Position numbers and translations under genes: made by a program. A stretch of 64,000 nucleotides of DNA from Juglans regia. Taxonomy: Eukaryota; Streptophyta; Magnoliopsida; Fagales; Juglandaceae. Of this stretch, positions 59,967-64,000 are shown in pieces (the first letter of the stretch is position 1; each line of letters begins with the position of its first letter). Under the pieces are notes generated by a model. That model ran no database searches. It saw only the letters and a program-made list of their open reading frames with translations, and had not been told where the DNA came from. Location of the stretch: assembly GCF_001411555.2 (NCBI RefSeq), contig NC_049912.1:25863722-25927721 (forward strand), in the 5' to 3' direction.

Positions 59967-61361
59967 GAACACGTTGAAAAAAAATATTAAGAACTTGAGA
60001 TGAGATGAGGATTTTATAAATACTAATAAGATAGTTTGTAAATAGTAGTGTGATAGTTTGAGTTAAGTATTTTTTGAGTCGAGTATTGGCATTGACTTCA
60101 TCAAAGCTATATTCAAAATTTGATAAAAAATATATATTTTTCATAAATTCAAAATCTTCTTATTCATAACCCCATGTTAGATTAGTCATTTTATTCATTA
60201 AAATAATAATATAATATTATTTTTTTAATAATAATATTTTTTATTTTTTTTTTCAAATTTTGCAATTATACTAACTATATGTATATTAATAATTTAATTT
60301 CATACTTAAATTATTATTTTTTTCAGCCCAATTACCCTCATCATATTTCTGTTGCCTCATCATCTATTACTTGTTTATAATAATTATTGCTTGCCAGATT
60401 CAACGACTCTCATTCTATCACTATATGCCAAGTACTTGTTTACTTGTATTGGTATTTGCACACGAAAAATAAAAAATGGTTGTGAGATTAAATCGGAATA
60501 AAAAACACATTTTGTTGGTAATAAGTAGCATTTCAAATATGAAAAAAAAGAATGTTTTATTGTAGCTCAAAATTTTTTATTTATCTTTTGGCTAATATGA
60601 TGCAGCTGTGTTTAAAAGAAATAAATTTATTTTGCATTTAACTAGATTTTTGGTGAAATCAATATGCACCTAGGAAAGAGAGAAAAAAAAGTTAACTAAA
60701 AAATATTTTAAATTAAAATATTATTATAGTTTATAATATTATTTTTATTTAAAAATTTGAAATTATTTTTTATTTGAAAATTTAGAAAAATAATAATGAT
60801 TGATTTAAAAAAATTATAATAATTAATTTAAAAATATTTATATTTAAATTATGTTTAAAAGTAAATTGAGAGGAAATGAGAATTTTAAGATAAAATCTAC
60901 TTCCAAACAAACACTTAGCAACGTTTTAATTCGACAAAACCACAAAAAAAGTCGTTAATTACCACCTGTTCTCCCATCGGCACAGCAATGCGACAATCGC
61001 ACCTCCGGCCCGCCATCACGCAATGCACGCGCCACGTCCCGCTCACCGCCACGAACGCAGTGTCTAAGTAGCTCTCGATCTCCATCGCCACCGCATGCAT
61101 TTGCAGAGGTATCAAAGCCGGAGGCACGCACAGGCCGTGCACGTAAGGTTGGTAGCTCGGAACGTCCGGGTTGTCCACCACCTCAGGCTCCGGTACCACC
61201 GCGTACACCGTCGGCGCAGATGGCAAGTACCCCCCCGCCGAGAACTTCGACATCGCTGGAACTACCACAGGAGCCGAAGAAGAAGCCGATTCCTTCCCAT
61301 AGTATATTCTCTGTGAGAGCTTCAGACCGTACTCCACGCAGGTCGAGAATTCCGTAGCCAT
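54061..61361 (-). CDS. VWA-domain, inter-alpha-trypsin-inhibitor heavy-chain-like protein
   Basis: Thirteen exons: complement(join(54061..54405,54721..54828,55292..55366,55830..56000,56198..56298,56682..56759,57500..57656,58206..58475,58739..58855,59007..59096,59178..59390,59494..59646,60966..61361)), 2274 nt, 757 aa; every phase matches. A VIT-like N-terminal half (IESYLDTAFVAVSGTWRVHC, RRCDCRIAVPMGEQ, SWSQKLIYLGGQF) leads into a von Willebrand A domain (about residues 328-500). Its metal site DISGS is at 334-338, with NLVADGGTN and FLITDGAVEDEK further on. The C-terminal 60 residues are very rich in cysteine (CCGQLLDRCCCMC, CFECLNCCCELCECM). There is no signal peptide, so it is probably cytosolic or membrane-attached. 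The plant function is unknown to me. For exon 6 the acceptor TTGATAG|GTTTTC was preferred over the downstream CAG because only it keeps frame with exon 5. It resembles At1g72500/At1g19110. Confidence 0.94.
57245..57476. mobile_element. MITE of the GAGATG-end family in a VWA-gene intron
   Basis: Contains GGTGAGATGAGAATTTTGTG, GAATTATTTATTATATTTTG and GAGATGAGATGAGATGATAA. It is an inverted near-copy of 27357-27577. Its right edge lies about 20 bp from the exon at 57500. Confidence 0.85.
59936..59966. repeat. (AAT)n microsatellite in VWA-gene intron 1
   Basis: About ten ATA/TAA trinucleotides. Confidence 0.9.
59990..60096. mobile_element. Partial MITE of the GAGATG-end family
   Basis: GAACTTGAGATGAGATGAGG followed by TAAATACTAATAAGATAG and GTAAATAGTAGTGTGATAG. 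It resembles the segment at 63650-63790 and lies in VWA-gene intron 1. Confidence 0.4.
60690..60917. mobile_element. Degraded MITE of the GAGATG-end family
   Basis: AT-rich core with AATATTATTATAGTTTATAA, then AAATTGAGAGGAAATGAGAA and CTTCCAAACAAACACT at the end, matching the family's AAACAAAC terminus. It lies in VWA-gene intron 1 and ends about 50 bp from exon 1. Confidence 0.5.
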
Positions 61362-61720
61362 TTGTTTCGCCTCAGGAACTTCCTGGCGAGGTCAACATTT
61401 ATGTTGTCCAAATCATAAAATCTTTTATCATTCTATTAGTATTTATGAGCGCAATCCCTCTCAAATCAGGTGCATCAATTGAAACAGAGATTGTTCAACC
61501 AGAGTCTCGATCAACTGTTATAACTGTACGTGTCTGAGACACAGAAAACTAACAGAGCGTGATGTTGAAGAGGTTGTTAGAGTGTGGAGTACGCAGAAGA
61601 GAGAACGATGCAGAGCTTATTATTTTTTTTCCTGAGAAAAGAAGAGGGTGAGGGCAGACTGGCAGTGACTAGTGGGGCCCTGCTCTCAAAAGTCAAAATG
61701 CAGTTGAAGACAGAGCGCAT
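61362..61720. other. VWA-gene 5' flank
   Basis: Probably the promoter and 5' UTR. No other ORF with motifs is seen. The MITE at 61721 bounds it about 360 bp from the start codon. Confidence 0.4.
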
Positions 61721-61932
61721 CCATCGTTTGGTTTTAAACAAACATCTCATCTCATCTCATTATTATAATTTTTTAAATTTTTATATAAAATAAAATAAAT
61801 AATTTAATTTTTTTAAATTTTAAAATAAAAATAATATTAAAAAAATATATTCTAATAATATTTTATTTAATTTTTTAATTTTAATATTAATTTATTTCAT
61901 CTTATTCCATCTCATCTTTAAAAACAAAAGAG
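61721..61932. mobile_element. MITE of the GAGATG-end family
   Basis: Left end CATCGTTTGGTTTTAAACAA then CATCTCATCTCATCTC. Right end CCATCTCATCTTTAAAAACA. The core has ATAAAATAAAATAAATAATT and AATATATTCTAATAATATTT. Confidence 0.8.
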
Positions 61933-62252
61933 CCCGTAACAAAAGAGCCCGTACTAACGCGGCGGAACCAGTGAGAATTCGGCACATGGAGCATAATTGT
62001 GGGACTCGACGGAATATACATTTTCCTTCGCCAAAAAGTATAAAAGAAAAAATATATTTTTAATAGTTTAGTACTTTCTTTAAAATATATGTAAACACTA
62101 AAATAATTACCGTAAAATTTCAAACAAAAAATAAAAAACACACATCCTATCACTTTATCATTTGCTAACTCATTCCCCAAAATCCCAAACACCAAATCTC
62201 AATCCCAAACCACCAAATCTCAATCCCCAAACCTTAAAGTTTAAAGACCACT

Positions 62253-62455
62253 CTCGTTTGTATTTATAGATAAAATAAAATAAGATAAATTAATATAAAA
62301 GTTGAAAGTTGAACAAAATATTATTAGAATATATATATTTTAATATTATTTTTATTTTGATATTCAAAAAAAATTGAATTGTTTATTATATTTTATGTAA
62401 AAATTTAAAAAAATTGTAAGGATTAGATAATATGAAATGAAAAGTTTTGCGAAAC
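62253..62455. mobile_element. MITE of the GAGATG-end family
   Basis: Begins CGTTTGTATTTATAGATAAA. The core has ATTGTTTATTATATTTTATG, and the copy ends AAGTTTTGCGAAACACG. The terminal GAGATG is decayed. It interrupts CCCAAAC-type telomere-like sequence that continues on both sides. Confidence 0.65.
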
Positions 62456-62469
62456 ACGCAACCCCAAAC

Positions 62470-63162
62470 TAGGGGTGGCAAATCGTGCTTTTGGATTGTG
62501 TTTGTATCGTGACAAATCATAAACATTCAAGTATATATGTCAATCCGAACCCAACTCGTTAAGTTAAATGTGTGAAACTTCCAAATCCTAACCCAACTCA
62601 TTTAGATAAGGGGTCGTGTCGTGTCGTGTCGTGTCACCCATTTTGACGCGTTTAATAATTAATTAAAAATATGTTAACACGACACAACTAATTCAAACCT
62701 ATTTGTTTTATGTAAATGGATTGAACTAAAACGCAAAACTAATTTGACCTAATTAACATAATTTCACATAAAATTTAAAATCAATATTTATTAATAACCT
62801 AAATATCTTAAAAAATATATATCAATATTATTCAAATTTTAATATATAATAAAACCAATATTACAAACCATATAATAACAAATATGAGCATATATCAAAA
62901 ATTAAAATTCAACAATAAAAACATAAGTATACTGAGAAATACCAATATTACAACTTAAACATAAAAAAATTTTAATTTTGAAAAAAATTCTAAACGAGAA
63001 AAAACATGTTGATTTCGTGTTAAGCAGATTGACCCATTTATAAATCATGTCTTAACGGGTCAATCCATTTTGACTCGAATCCGTTAATATCAAATCTAAA
63101 CCGGCAAATTTCGTGTCATGCTTGTGTTGGCTTACGGGTTGCGTCACATATTGCCACTACTG
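62470..63162. mobile_element. hAT-like non-autonomous element with 8-bp target duplication
   Basis: Termini TAGGGGTGGCAA (left) and CAGTAGTGGCAA (right, minus strand). Both flanks carry CCCCAAAC (62462-62469 and 63163-63170), an exact 8-bp duplication as expected for hAT. The interior has a GTGTC tandem near 62612-62634 and its inverted ACACGACAC near 62677, and no transposase. Confidence 0.88.
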
Positions 63163-63170
63163 CCCCAAAC

Positions 63171-63650
63171 ACCAAGCCTTAAACCCCTAAACCATCAATC
63201 CCAAACCTCAAACCTCAAACCTCAAACCCTAAACACCCAAAACCCTAAACCATTAAACCCTAAAGCCGAAACCTTAAAGCCGAAATCTTAAAATCCTAAA
63301 TCCTAAAACCTGAAACCCTAAAACACCATAAACCCTAAACCCTAAACCCTAAACCACTAAACCCTAAATACTAACCCCAAACTCCAAACCCTAAACCCTA
63401 AACCCTAAAACCAAAAAACCTAAACCCTAAATCCTTAAACCCTAAACCCTAAAACCCAAAACCCTAAGCACTAAACCCTAAAATCCAAAACCTAAACCCT
63501 AAAACTCTAAACTCTCAAACCCTAAACCCTATAACCTAAACCTTAAAACCTAAACGCTAAACCGTAAACCTTAAAACTTTAAACACTAAAACTCTAAACC
63601 CTAACTCCCTAAACCGTAATCCCTAAACCCAAAAACCCTAAGTTTAGTAA
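63171..63650. repeat. Degenerate interstitial telomere-like array (CCCTAAA)n
   Basis: Dozens of AAACCCTAAACCCT-type units with substitutions and small indels (CCTTAAA, CCCTAAAC, CCGTAAA). CCCTAAA is the Arabidopsis-type plant telomere unit. Related CCCAAAC/CCAAATC sequence at about 62165-62240 suggests that the array was once longer and was cut by the MITE and the hAT-like element. Confidence 0.85.
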
Positions 63651-63800
63651 AGTGAGTTGAGATGATTTGTGAATAGTATTAAGATTGTTGAGTTGAGATA
63701 AGATGGGACGGTTTTTAAAATTTTGTGTGTTTGGATTAGGAAGTGAGATGAGATGGTTATAAATTTTTGGAGATTTGATAGTTGTGGGTCCCACCAATCA
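63651..63800. mobile_element. Partial MITE of the GAGATG-end family
   Basis: AAAGTGAGTTGAGATGATTT, TGTGAATAGTATTAAGATTG, GTGTTTGGATTAGGAAGTGA followed by GATGAGATGG. Ends are unclear. Confidence 0.5.
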
Positions 63801-64000
63801 TTGTATAGTGTTTGTAATAATTGACTTTTATTTATAAATATATTTATAAATAAGTAATAGTAATTAATACATCTTTATCCTTTCGGATTGACAGTGAGAC
63901 AACAATTTCTCACCTTTCCGTAAAGAAGTTAGACGACAATTTCATAGTGAGAAAAAAATATAGATTAGGAATGCTATTTTGTTGTTATGTGATATGAGGG

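Noticed and set aside
5556..61361. The eight genes as a functional cluster or operon-like system
   Set aside because: Orientation is mixed, genes are separated by kilobases of repeats, and the products belong to unrelated pathways. Shared order is better explained by common descent.

Overview
This window is nuclear DNA of a flowering plant. It has intron-rich genes with GT/AG splice sites, very AT-rich intergenic DNA, Ty1/copia, hAT-like and PIF/Harbinger-like repeats, and Arabidopsis-type (CCCTAAA) telomere-like DNA. The gene families are those of eudicots. The abundant short elements carrying GAGATGAGATGAG-type ends suggest a woody eudicot, perhaps Fagales (walnut/oak group). The species call is inference only.

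Layout. 1-5.2 kb: relics (an orphan 6-phosphogluconolactonase exon, a GRF-zinc-finger relic, a GA-rich duplicated segment). 5.6-7.3 kb (-): complete five-exon JAZ/TIFY jasmonate repressor. 7.4-21 kb: repeat desert with several MITEs, an AT tandem array and a decayed 5.1-kb copia retrotransposon (13553-18654) that itself carries a nested MITE. 21.2-23.5 kb (+): pollen-receptor-like LRR kinase with a degenerate catalytic site. 24.7-25.1 kb: RNase-H-like retroelement relic. 27.9-29.7 kb (+): intronless EXO70 (D-type). 31.2-34.7 kb (-): GOST/lung-seven-transmembrane gene with an in-frame stop and other lesions. 37.3-39.3 kb (-): LSM1. 41.1-43.4 kb (-): LAZY/DRO1-type gravitropism gene. 48.6-51.5 kb (-): ER-type nucleoside diphosphate kinase ending in HDEL. 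54.1-61.4 kb (-): thirteen-exon VWA/inter-alpha-trypsin-inhibitor-like gene. 61.7-64 kb: MITEs, a hAT-like element with a clear 8-bp target duplication, and a degenerate interstitial telomere-like array.

The eight genes have unrelated jobs: jasmonate signalling, receptor signalling, exocytosis/autophagy, Golgi membrane protein, mRNA decay, gravitropism, ER nucleotide metabolism, and unknown. They do not form a pathway. From memory, the same gene set is found in several duplicated Arabidopsis blocks (At1g72450-72500, At1g17380-17410, At1g19110-19120, At3g14080-14090). The window therefore looks like a largely intact copy of an ancestral gene block. I found no convincing new biological system. 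The main second looks are this block, the damaged seven-transmembrane gene, the JAZ internal repeat, and the nested repeat structures. All exon models were built by reading splice sites and protein motifs by eye; every model given as intact sums to a whole number of codons.
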